Source: JBMNFB01 sp050949085 (GTDB taxonomy: Bacteria; Bacillota; UBA994; UBA5500). Taken from it: 64,000 nucleotides of DNA. The DNA is taken from positions 310,001 through 374,000 of the forward strand of contig JBMNFB010000009.1 of NCBI GenBank assembly GCA_050949085.1, in the 5' to 3' direction. The notes under the pieces were generated by a model. It made no database searches and was not told the DNA's origin. It saw nothing but the letters and a program-made list of their open reading frames with translations. Of the stretch, positions 42,238-51,679 are shown one piece after another (the first letter of the stretch is position 1; each line of letters begins with the position of its first letter). The position numbers were made by a program, and so were the translations under genes.

Positions 42238-42408
42238 TCAGAATCCGAGACGAGGCAGAATTGTGAAGGTGAGATAGCCCAAAACAATGCCGATGATCAT
42301 CCAGAGAAGAAAAGACTGTTGCTTCGGGGCGTCTTGCTGCTCCGCAGGCTCTTCTGGCGCATTGATTTTTACCGCTTCCTGCTCGCGCTGTTCCTCGCTG
42401 GCTATCAC
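42238..42408 (-). CDS. Small single-pass membrane protein in the hut cluster
   Basis: A 56-aa protein that is not recognised. A charged N-terminal half (ASEEQREQEAVKINAPEEPAEQQDAP) is followed by one strongly hydrophobic helix (about residues 32-50, FLLWMIIGIVLGYLTFTIL). The GTG at 42408 has an ideal GGAGGTGATT site 4-13 nt upstream, which supports translation. It sits between fchA and the 68-bp repeat array. Its ribosome site directly follows the first repeat hairpin, so translation could be affected by the array. No function is assigned. Confidence 0.65.
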   Translation of the reverse strand: MIASEEQREQEAVKINAPEEPAEQQDAPKQQSFLLWMIIGIVLGYLTFTILPRLGF

Positions 42409-42420
42409 ATAATCACCTCC

Positions 42421-42684
42421 AAAGCAAGTCGGTACGACTTGCGAGTTCAATAAGGCGATGTTTGCTTGTCAAACATCGGATGGTACCCAAAGCAAGTCGG
42501 TACGACTTGCGAGTTCAATAAGGCGATGTTTGCTTGTCAAACATCGGATGGTACCCAAAGCAAGTCGGTACGACTTGCGAGTTCAATAAGGCGATGTTTG
42601 CTTGTCAAACATCGGATGGTACCCAACAGCAAGTCGGTACGACTTGCGAGTTCAATAAGGCGATGTTTGCTTGTCAAACATCGG
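42421..42684. repeat. Four 68-bp tandem repeats, two hairpins per unit
   Basis: Copies 1-3 (42421-42488, 42489-42556, 42557-42624) are identical. Copy 4 (42625-42684) has a one-base insertion near its start and ends early. Each unit has a stem GCAAGTCG-GTA-CGACTTGC and a stem CGATGTTTG-CTTGT-CAAACATCG, then GGTACCC. The array fills the gap between hutI and the small membrane protein gene and would be transcribed with them on the minus strand. Units are not CRISPR repeats, because no unique spacers exist. Confidence 0.9.
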
Positions 42685-42704
42685 GTAAAGAAGTTCTGGC
42701 TGGC

Positions 42705-43985
42705 TTACGGATTCGCATGCACCAGCCTGCCGTCAACGACAACCTGGCGGCCACGTTTGAACACGTGCCGTACTAAGTTTACCCCAAAGTGATAGGGCAC
42801 AAAATCCAGATTAGGCGCGTCGTAAACGACACAATCGGCCAGCTTGCCCACTTCCAGGCTACCCACGTCGCCAGCTACACCCAAGGCGTGAGCTGCATTG
42901 ATGGTTGCCGCCGCCAGCGCCTGCGCCGGGGTCAGGCCCAGGCTCTGCCAGGCCAGCGTCAGGATCATCTGCATCGATTCGGTGGGACAGGTGCCCGGGT
43001 TGAAGTCGGTGGCCAGAGCAATCGGCACGCCGGCCTCCAACATGGCCGCTACATCCGGCCGCTGGTTGCTGCGCAGGGTGAAGCTGGTTCCCGGCAGGAG
43101 GACTGCCACCACCCCGGCTTGCGCCATCGCCCTGATGCCAGCCGGCGAGGCGTGCAGCAGATGGTCCGCAGAAACGGCCCCGAGTTCAGCCGCTAACTCG
43201 GCGCCGCCGAAAGGGACCAACTCGTCGGCATGCAGCTTGGCCTGCAGGCCAAGCCGGGCCGCCGCCTGCAAAATGCGCCGGCTCTCTTCAACCGAGAAAA
43301 CACCTTCCTCACAGAATACATCGCAGAAGCGCGCGATACCCTGCCTGGCTACGGCCGGCAGCATCTCCTCGATGATCAACTGCACAAATCCGTCAGAATC
43401 ACCCTGATACTCCGGTGGGATAGCATGGGCGCCCATGAAAGTAGAGACCACATCGACCGGATGGCGCTGATCGGCCAGATGCGCGGCCTGGAGCTGCCTC
43501 AGTTCGCTCTCCGTCGTCAACCCGTAGCCGCTCTTAGCCTCTGCGGTGGTAGTGCCATAGAGGAGCATCCGATCGAGGTTCTTCATCGCCAGCTCAGTCA
43601 GCCGCTCCAGGCTGGCAGCGCGCGTCGCCCGCACCGTGCTCAGGATCCCATAACCCTCCGCCAGAATATCGAGGTAAGGTTTCCCCTCGAGTTTCATCGA
43701 CAGTTCCTGCTCTCGCCAGCCAGCAAAAACCAGATGGGTATGAGGATCGACAAAGCCCGGCAGAACCGTGGCTTGTCTTACATCCACCACCCGGGTGTCT
43801 GGGCCGAGATAGCTCTGATGCTCAGACATCGGTCCGCTGCCCAGCACGCGCTCCCCCCGGATCGCCAGGAAAGCATCAGTCTGACGCGACAGCTCCCCCA
43901 GTTCAGCGCCCACTTGCGGCCGCTGACTATAACCCACTGTCGTTGCCAGTTCGCCGATGTTGATCAGCAGCAGATCAGCTACCAT
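42705..43985 (-). CDS. hutI: Imidazolonepropionase
   Basis: A 426-aa amidohydrolase that opens the imidazolone ring to N-formimino-glutamate. The metal motif PGFVDPHTHLVFAGWREQE near 80-98, AEAKSGYGLTTE near 150, AKLHADELVPFGGAELAAELGAVSADHLLH near 245-274 and LATDFNPGTCP near 320 are all present. ATG at 43985 (AAGGGTG 8 nt upstream) is preferred over GTG at 43994. It is packed one base after ftcD. Its product is the FtcD substrate. Confidence 0.96.
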   Translation of the reverse strand: MVADLLLINIGELATTVGYSQRPQVGAELGELSRQTDAFLAIRGERVLGSGPMSEHQSYLGPDTRVVDVRQATVLPGFVDPHTHLVFAGWREQELSMKLEGKPYLDILAEGYGILSTVRATRAASLERLTELAMKNLDRMLLYGTTTAEAKSGYGLTTESELRQLQAAHLADQRHPVDVVSTFMGAHAIPPEYQGDSDGFVQLIIEEMLPAVARQGIARFCDVFCEEGVFSVEESRRILQAAARLGLQAKLHADELVPFGGAELAAELGAVSADHLLHASPAGIRAMAQAGVVAVLLPGTSFTLRSNQRPDVAAMLEAGVPIALATDFNPGTCPTESMQMILTLAWQSLGLTPAQALAAATINAAHALGVAGDVGSLEVGKLADCVVYDAPNLDFVPYHFGVNLVRHVFKRGRQVVVDGRLVHANP

Positions 43986-43986
43986 T

Positions 43987-44883
43987 TTACTCACCCTTCA
44001 GATGCAGTTCCAGCAGCTGCTCGTTGCCGAATTCTTCCACCTTGAGCGCCTGCAGAGCTACATCCAGCATAGCCTGCAGAGGCAACAAGCCGATGATCTC
44101 GCTGCCGGCGATCTCCACCCCGGCCTTGGCCGCTTCTGCTTCGATGGCCCGATAGACCGGGAGCAAGCCAGTTACCGTATAGTCTACCATATTCATGGTC
44201 ACCTGTGCTAAATTGCGCTCACCAATCATCACACCCAGAGCCTTGACCGCAGGGAAGCCGCCTCCGGATTCACGAATCTTGCGGGCGATGCGCCGGGCCA
44301 GCTTCAGATCGTCGCTGGCCAGGTTGACGTTAAAGGCAACGAGCGGCGGCCGTGCCCCAACCGCCGTAGCGCCCGCCGTCGGGTGCATCCGGGCCGGGCC
44401 AAAATCGGGCTTCCGCTCCTCGGTGCCGATCAATTCCTTCAAACCCTCGTATTCGCCGCGGCGCACATCAGCCAGGTTACGCCGCTCAGGAGTCCGCGCC
44501 GCCCGTTCATACAGATAGACTGGAATCTCCAGTTCCTCAGCAATGCGCTGCGCAAGACCTTCCGCCAGCTGCACGCAATCTTCCATCGTCACTCCCGACA
44601 ACGGGACAAAGGGAATAACATCGGTGGCACCCATTCGCGGGTGCTCCCCACTGTGCACATTCATGTCAATCAGGCGACTGGCCTCGGCGCAGCAGCGGAA
44701 AGCCGCCTCGCTCACCGCCTGCGGATCGCCGATCATCGTCACCACTACCCGGTTGTGATCATGATCTGGATTGACGTCCAGCACCGTCACGCCGTCTACC
44801 GCCTTGGCCTGAGCCACAATCTGCTCAATCACCTCGGGGCGGCGCCCCTCGCTAAAATTGGGCACACATTCGACTACTCGCAT
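43987..44883 (-). CDS. ftcD: Glutamate formiminotransferase
   Basis: A 298-aa enzyme moving the formimino group of formiminoglutamate to THF. Motifs include VVECVPNFSEGRRPEVIEQIV at the N terminus and NVHSGEHPRMGATDVIPFVPLSGV near 71-94, with the catalytic His, plus LYERAARTPERRNLADVRRGEYEGL near 132. The protein lacks a C-terminal cyclodeaminase domain; that function is supplied by fchA downstream. The ATG at 44883 is preferred for its GGAGGGTC site. It lies 75 nt after hutU. Confidence 0.95.
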   Translation of the reverse strand: MRVVECVPNFSEGRRPEVIEQIVAQAKAVDGVTVLDVNPDHDHNRVVVTMIGDPQAVSEAAFRCCAEASRLIDMNVHSGEHPRMGATDVIPFVPLSGVTMEDCVQLAEGLAQRIAEELEIPVYLYERAARTPERRNLADVRRGEYEGLKELIGTEERKPDFGPARMHPTAGATAVGARPPLVAFNVNLASDDLKLARRIARKIRESGGGFPAVKALGVMIGERNLAQVTMNMVDYTVTGLLPVYRAIEAEAAKAGVEIAGSEIIGLLPLQAMLDVALQALKVEEFGNEQLLELHLKGE

Positions 44884-44958
44884 CTGTTGACCCTCCAATT
44901 GTCGGGGCGGCAACGCCGCCCCGGAATTTTATCTCCTGAACCAGCGCCGCCGAGAAGC

Positions 44959-46611
44959 CTACTTGATCATCGGCAGCTTCACACCACGCTCCCTGGCTGT
45001 GTCGATGGCCAGCTGATAGCCAGCATCGGCGTGGCGCATCACGCCGGTGCCCGGGTCGGTCGTAAGGACGGTGCGCAGGCGCCACTCGGCCTCGTCGCTG
45101 CCGTCGGCAACAACCACCATGCCGGCATGGATGGAGTAGCCGATGCCCACACCGCCGCCATGATGCACTGACACCCAGGTGGCGCCGGAGACAGAGTTGA
45201 GCAGGGCATTGAGGATCGGCCAGTCGGCAATGGCGTCGCTGCCATCGCGCATGCCCTCGGTCTCGCGGTTAGGCGAGGCCACCGAACCAGAGTCCAGATG
45301 GTCGCGACCGATGACGATGGGCGCCTTCAGTTCGCCGCTCCTCACCATTTCATTGATGGCCAGACCGAACTTGGCTCGCTCGCCATAGCCCAGCCAGCAG
45401 ACGCGGGAAGGCAGCCCCTGGAAGGCGACGCGCTCTTCGGCCATCGTAATCCAGCGCCGCAAATGCTCATCTTCCGGGAAGAGCTCCAGCACCTTGCGGT
45501 CCGTCTTCAGGATATCCTCCGGATCGCCGGACAGGGCTACCCAGCGGAACGGTCCCTTACCTTCGCAGAACAGGGGCCGAATGTAGGCGGGTACGAAGCC
45601 CGGGAAGTCGAAGGCGTTCTTCACCCCGGCATGATCCTTGGCCTGCTGACGAATATTGTTACCATAATCGAAGACGACGGCGCCTCGCTTCTGCATCTCC
45701 AGCATGGCGGTAACGTGCCGACCCATGCTGGCATAGGAACGGCGCAGATATTCATCCGGATCCTTCTCCCGCAGCTCGAGAGCCTCGGCATAGGACATCT
45801 GGCCAGGGACGTAGCCGCTCAGCGCATCGTGGGCCGAGGTCTGGTCAGTCACCATATCGGGTATGCGGCCACGCTCAACCATCTCCGGCAGAATGTCCGC
45901 TGCGTTACCGAGGAGGCCGATAGAAAGCGCCCGGCCTTCAGCCAGAGCTTCATCCGCCAACCGCAGGGCCTCATCCAGAGAATCGGTCTTCACATCGAGA
46001 TAACGCGTCTCCAGGCGGCGCTGGATGCGGTGCTCGTCCACCTCGACCACGATGGCGACGCCCTCGTTCATCGTCACCGCCAGAGGCTGCGCGCCGCCCA
46101 TGCCGCCCAGACCAGCCGTCACCACCAGCTTGCCTTTGAGCGAGCCGCCATAATGTTGACGGGCTGCCTCAGCGATGGTCTCATAAGTGCCCTGGAGGAT
46201 CCCCTGGGTCGCAATATAGATCCAGCTGCCGGCCGTCATCTGGCCATACATGGTCAGACCCTGGGCTTCCAGCTCCCAGAAGTTCTCCCAGTTAGCCCAG
46301 GCGGGCACCAGCATGGCATTGCTGATCAACACCCGCGGCGCCCTGGTGTGGGTACGGAACACCCCGACCGGCTTACCCGACTGAACAAGCAGGGTCTCGT
46401 CGTCCTCCAGCTCCCTGAGCGCAGCGACGATGGCGTCGAAGGCTTCCCAGTTGCGGGCCGCCTTGCCGGTGCCGCCATAGACGATCAGCTGCTCGGGTAT
46501 CTCGGCCACGTCGGGGTCGAGGTTGTTCATCAGCATACGCAGAGCGGCTTCCTGCTGCCAGCCCTTGCAGGAGAGCTCACTCCCCCGCGGGGCACGGATG
46601 ATTCTTGACAT
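44959..46611 (-). CDS. hutU: Urocanate hydratase
   Basis: A 550-aa NAD+-dependent enzyme that hydrates urocanate to imidazolonepropionate. Signature blocks are GWQQEAALRMLMNNLDPDVAEIPEQLIVYGGTGKAARNW, LVVTAGLGGMGGAQPLAVTMNEGV near 165, and SRVCWLGYGERAKFGLAINEMV near 400, which includes the catalytic-region Cys. C-terminal HHGGGVGIGYSIHAGMV is conserved. AGGAGGAATGATCAC precedes the ATG at 46611. It lies between hutH (72 nt) and ftcD. Confidence 0.97.
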   Translation of the reverse strand: MSRIIRAPRGSELSCKGWQQEAALRMLMNNLDPDVAEIPEQLIVYGGTGKAARNWEAFDAIVAALRELEDDETLLVQSGKPVGVFRTHTRAPRVLISNAMLVPAWANWENFWELEAQGLTMYGQMTAGSWIYIATQGILQGTYETIAEAARQHYGGSLKGKLVVTAGLGGMGGAQPLAVTMNEGVAIVVEVDEHRIQRRLETRYLDVKTDSLDEALRLADEALAEGRALSIGLLGNAADILPEMVERGRIPDMVTDQTSAHDALSGYVPGQMSYAEALELREKDPDEYLRRSYASMGRHVTAMLEMQKRGAVVFDYGNNIRQQAKDHAGVKNAFDFPGFVPAYIRPLFCEGKGPFRWVALSGDPEDILKTDRKVLELFPEDEHLRRWITMAEERVAFQGLPSRVCWLGYGERAKFGLAINEMVRSGELKAPIVIGRDHLDSGSVASPNRETEGMRDGSDAIADWPILNALLNSVSGATWVSVHHGGGVGIGYSIHAGMVVVADGSDEAEWRLRTVLTTDPGTGVMRHADAGYQLAIDTARERGVKLPMIK

Positions 46612-46683
46612 GTGATCATTCCTCCTCATGTATGGTGGTGCTCATATCTGCTGCCGTCCAGCGTTGAACGGCGGTTCAGCCGA

Positions 46684-48219
46684 TTAACTCCAGGCGGCAA
46701 AGAGCTCTGGCTCCTTGGCCTGAACAGCGTTCAGCAGCTGGCCGCTACGAATAAGGGCGGCAGCCTGCTGAATATCTGGATAAAGAATGCGATCTTCTCG
46801 CATCATCGCCACGCGCTCCCGCAGCAGCTGGTAAGCCGGCTCAGTCAACGGCGAGAGGCCCTTGCGGTCAAGGAGATCTACAGCCTGCGCCGCCGCCAGA
46901 TATTCGATGGCCAGCACGTTCTCGGTGTTAGCGGCCACGCGCCGCAGCTTGCGGGCGCCGATGGTTCCCATGCTGACATGATCCTCCTGGTTGGCAGACG
47001 AAGGGATGGAGTCAACGCTGGCCGGATGAGCCAGGACTTTGTTCTCCGAGACTAGCGATGCTGCCGTATACTGAGCGATCATGAAGCCCGAGTTGAGACC
47101 GCCGTGCTCGGTGAGAAATGCGGGCAACCCAGAAAGCTGCGGGTTGACGAGGCGCTCGACGCGGCGCTCGGCGATGTTGGCCAGTTCGGCCAGAGCAATG
47201 CTCAGATAGTCCGCCGGCAGTGCCAGCGGCTCGCCATGGAAGTTCCCCGCCGAAATTGTATCGCCCTCAGCAGCAAAAACCAGCGGGTTATCTGTAGTGC
47301 TGTTGATCTCGGTCTCGACGACTTCCCGCACATGGCGCCAGGCATTATAGATAGCTCCATGCACCTGGGGGATGCAGCGCAGCGCATAGGCGTCCTGCAC
47401 ACGCAGTTCTCCCGGCGCTGTGGTCAACTGGCTGCCATCCAACAGGCGGCGCATGCCCTGAGCGACAAGCACCTGCCCCGGGTGAGGACGCACCTGGCTG
47501 ACGCGAGCATCGTAAGCGGCAGTAATACCCCGCAGCGCCTGCGCTGTGAGGCTGGCAGTAACCAGGGCCGACTGCTGCAGGCGTTGAGCGTCAATCACAG
47601 CCAGGGAAAGCAGCGCCAGCATCACCTGCGTGCCGTTGATCAGTGCCAGACCTTCTTTGGACGAGAGGCGGAGCGGCGCCAGGCCGGCTCGGCGGAGGGC
47701 CTCTCCCCCAGGAAGGACTTCCCCGTCATAGTAGGCCTCCCCTTCGCCCAGCAGCACGAGGGCGATATGCGACAGCGGTGCCAGATCGCCGCTGGCCCCC
47801 AGTGACCCCTGCGCCGGCACGCGCGGCGTGATTTCCCGGTTGATCAGCTCCAGCAGCAGCTCCACCGTCTCCTGACGGACGCCTGAGTATCCTTTGGCTA
47901 GCGAGTTGGCCCGCAGCAGCATCGCTGCGCGCACCACCTCCAGTGGCAGATGCTCGCCGACGCCGCAGGCATGCGAGAAAATCAGATTCTGCTGCAGCTG
48001 TGCCGTCTGCTCTCGGTCGATATAGGTGTCGGAAAACATGCCGAAGCCGGTGGTGATCCCGTAGACAACTGCTTCCCGGTTGACCATATCCTCCACCAGC
48101 TGCCGCGATCTGGCCAGCTTCTGCCTGGCCTCGTCCGTCAAAACCACTCTGACGGCATTCCGGGCGACCAGAGCAACCTGCTCCAGCGTCAGGCTCTCAC
48201 CGTCCAAATAAATTGTCAT
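46684..48219 (-). CDS. hutH: Histidine ammonia-lyase
   Basis: A 511-aa enzyme removing ammonia from histidine to give urocanate, first step of the hut pathway. The self-formed MIO cofactor comes from Ala-Ser-Gly in VPAQGSLGASGDLAPLSHIAL near residue 140; YGITTGFGMFSDTYID near 53 supplies the catalytic Tyr, and NPQLSGLPAFLTEHGGLNSGFMIAQYTAASLVSENK near 345 is conserved. GGAGGGAGCCTAC precedes the ATG at 48219; the frame up to 48336 is not needed. It heads the cluster and is divergent from the spoIIM-like gene. Confidence 0.97.
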   Translation of the reverse strand: MTIYLDGESLTLEQVALVARNAVRVVLTDEARQKLARSRQLVEDMVNREAVVYGITTGFGMFSDTYIDREQTAQLQQNLIFSHACGVGEHLPLEVVRAAMLLRANSLAKGYSGVRQETVELLLELINREITPRVPAQGSLGASGDLAPLSHIALVLLGEGEAYYDGEVLPGGEALRRAGLAPLRLSSKEGLALINGTQVMLALLSLAVIDAQRLQQSALVTASLTAQALRGITAAYDARVSQVRPHPGQVLVAQGMRRLLDGSQLTTAPGELRVQDAYALRCIPQVHGAIYNAWRHVREVVETEINSTTDNPLVFAAEGDTISAGNFHGEPLALPADYLSIALAELANIAERRVERLVNPQLSGLPAFLTEHGGLNSGFMIAQYTAASLVSENKVLAHPASVDSIPSSANQEDHVSMGTIGARKLRRVAANTENVLAIEYLAAAQAVDLLDRKGLSPLTEPAYQLLRERVAMMREDRILYPDIQQAAALIRSGQLLNAVQAKEPELFAAWS

Positions 48220-48331
48220 GTAGGCTCCCTCCATCTCCAGTTGTTCAAACGCAAGTATTGATCGCACACAAGAAGACTCCGGTCGTGCTGGCTCGCTTGA
48301 CAGGAGCGCAGCCTGGTTGTTAGCATTGATT

Positions 48332-48355
48332 AACATCCATCAAAAGTTGGATGTT
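48332..48355. promoter_or_regulatory. Perfect palindrome in the hutH/spoIIM divergent region
   Basis: AACATCCA at 48332-48339 and TGGATGTT at 48348-48355 form 8-bp arms with an 8-nt spacer, 32 nt upstream of the spoIIM-like ATG and 113 nt upstream of hutH. It is a candidate operator for a regulator of histidine use, but no known consensus was matched. The surrounding region has no clear promoter. Confidence 0.4.
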
Positions 48356-48386
48356 GCCTGAAGAAGCACAGGTAAGGAGGATGAAG

Positions 48387-49007
48387 ATGCCTAGTTCACT
48401 GCGAGCAGCCCTCGGCCGCATCCGCAACTATCTCATCGCCGCCCTGATTCTCTTCCTGCTGGGGATCACCATCGGCGCAGTGGCCACCAGCCAGGACCCG
48501 GATGCCATGCTGCAGGCCATCGAGACGGTGGCCAAACAGCTGCAGCAACTCGGCGAGGATATCCTCAGCGGTCCGCTGGGCGAAGGTATTCTCCTGCTGT
48601 TCTGGCATAACCTGCGGACGGTGCTGATGATGGCCGTCTTCGGCCTGGCCCTGGGTATCCCCGCGGCCCTCGGCGTACTGATCAACGGCGTGATCATCGG
48701 GGTCGTCGGTGTGCTCAGCACCCAGACAGCCGGAATCGTCCCCTTCCTGGCTGGCATCCTGCCCCACGGAGTATTCGAAATCCCCGCCCTGCTCATCGGC
48801 GCCGGAGTCGGCCTCCGGCTGGGCCTGGGCCCGCTGCTGGCGCGACGCAGAAGCACGTTTGCCACGCCAGCGCCCGCCACCTGGCAGGGCTATGGGTGGG
48901 AACTGCGCGAAGCCCTCAGGGTACTCCTGTTCTGCGCCCTGCTGCTGGCCATAGCCGCCGCTATCGAGGTTAGCATTACCCCGCGCCTCATCGGCCTTAC
49001 CCTCTAG
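48387..49007 (+). CDS. SpoIIM-like membrane protein (DUF95)
   Basis: A 206-aa membrane protein with five predicted helices (about 12-34, 75-95, 97-118, 125-145, 180-200). The NLRTVLMMAVFGLALGIPAALGVLINGVIIGVVGVL segment and LPHGVFEIPALLIGAGVGLRLGLG near 130 match the SpoIIM/DUF95 family. True SpoIIM joins SpoIID and SpoIIP at the engulfing septum; other family members have unknown roles. The ATG at 48387 is chosen because AAGGAGG lies 6 nt upstream. It stands alone on the plus strand, convergent with ftsH, so the sporulation role is likely but not assured. Confidence 0.75.
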   Translation: MPSSLRAALGRIRNYLIAALILFLLGITIGAVATSQDPDAMLQAIETVAKQLQQLGEDILSGPLGEGILLLFWHNLRTVLMMAVFGLALGIPAALGVLINGVIIGVVGVLSTQTAGIVPFLAGILPHGVFEIPALLIGAGVGLRLGLGPLLARRRSTFATPAPATWQGYGWELREALRVLLFCALLLAIAAAIEVSITPRLIGLTL

Positions 49008-49020
49008 CGAATAGTAGCAA

Positions 49021-49054
49021 GCAAAAAGGAGCAGTCATCAGGCTGCTCCTTTCT
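49021..49054. terminator. Bidirectional terminator between spoIIM-like and ftsH
   Basis: AAAGGAGCAG (49025-49034) pairs with CTGCTCCTTT (49043-49052) over an 8-nt loop, flanked by A-rich and T-rich tracts, so it works for both convergent genes. Confidence 0.85.
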
Positions 49055-49058
49055 GATT

Positions 49059-50945
<1,887 letters not shown>

Positions 50946-51116
50946 AGCTCTACGCAGCCCCTCTCCCTAGAAACTCTCGTTCATCATCTTGTCGGCAAGG
51001 CAGTATAGACTTCCCATCGTCATTGTCCCCAGAAGCACAAAAAGGTGACTCTTTTAATTGTAGCAAAACAACGCTTTACCGACAATATACAGGAACAAGG
51101 CGAAGAAGTCGGCTGA

Positions 51117-51659
51117 TCACCCCTGCTGGTAGGCCTCCGGCTTGAGCACGCCAACGTCAGGTAGCTGGCGATAGCGCTGGGCGAAATCCAGCCCATAGCC
51201 GACGACAAAGCGGTCAGGAATCTGGAAACCACAATAGTCGGGCACGATGTCCACCTGTCGCCGCGACGGCTTATCCAGCAATGTGCAGATCTTCAGCGAT
51301 TTAGGTTTGCGCGAAAGCAGGTTCTCGATCAGGTACTTGAGTGTCAGGCCGGTATCGATGATGTCTTCCACCACCATCACATGACGGCCCTCGATACTCT
51401 CGTCCAGGTCCTTGAGGAAGCGAACCACGCCTGAGGACTGGGTGGATGCGCCGTAACTGGAGACAGCGATACTGTCCATGACGACGTTGCCGTCGATCTG
51501 CCGCAGGAGGTCAGCGGCAAAAATGATGGCACCCTTCAGCACGACGACCGCCAGAAACTCCTCCCCTTCATAGTCGCGGGAGATCTGGCGTCCCAGCTCC
51601 GCTACCTTGGCAGCGATCTCCTCCCTGGTAATTAGGATGCTCTCCAAATCCTGATGCAT
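51117..51659 (-). CDS. hpt: Hypoxanthine phosphoribosyltransferase
   Basis: A 180-aa purine salvage enzyme. The PRPP-binding motif VMVVEDIIDTGLTLKYLIENL near 95-115 and AVVVLKGAIIFAADLLRQI near 38 are complete, with DRFVVGYGLDFAQRYRQLPDVGVLKPE at the C terminus. TilS lies upstream on the same strand with 20 nt between, the same fusion of neighbours as in Bacillus, where TilS and HprT also interact with ftsH transcription. GGAAAGGAAGAA precedes the ATG. Confidence 0.96.
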   Translation of the reverse strand: MHQDLESILITREEIAAKVAELGRQISRDYEGEEFLAVVVLKGAIIFAADLLRQIDGNVVMDSIAVSSYGASTQSSGVVRFLKDLDESIEGRHVMVVEDIIDTGLTLKYLIENLLSRKPKSLKICTLLDKPSRRQVDIVPDYCGFQIPDRFVVGYGLDFAQRYRQLPDVGVLKPEAYQQG

Positions 51660-51679
51660 AGCCTATTCTTCCTTTCCCT

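Noticed and set aside
42421..42684. CRISPR array
   Set aside because: Units are contiguous and identical throughout with no variable spacers, and no cas genes are nearby.
42466..42792. Repeat-encoded protein of about 108 residues
   Set aside because: The 68-bp unit is not a multiple of three, so the peptide repeats shift frame; the frame has no start site and is a by-product of the array.
45298..46608. 436-codon plus-strand frame
   Set aside because: It is the shadow of hutU on the opposite strand, with no family features.
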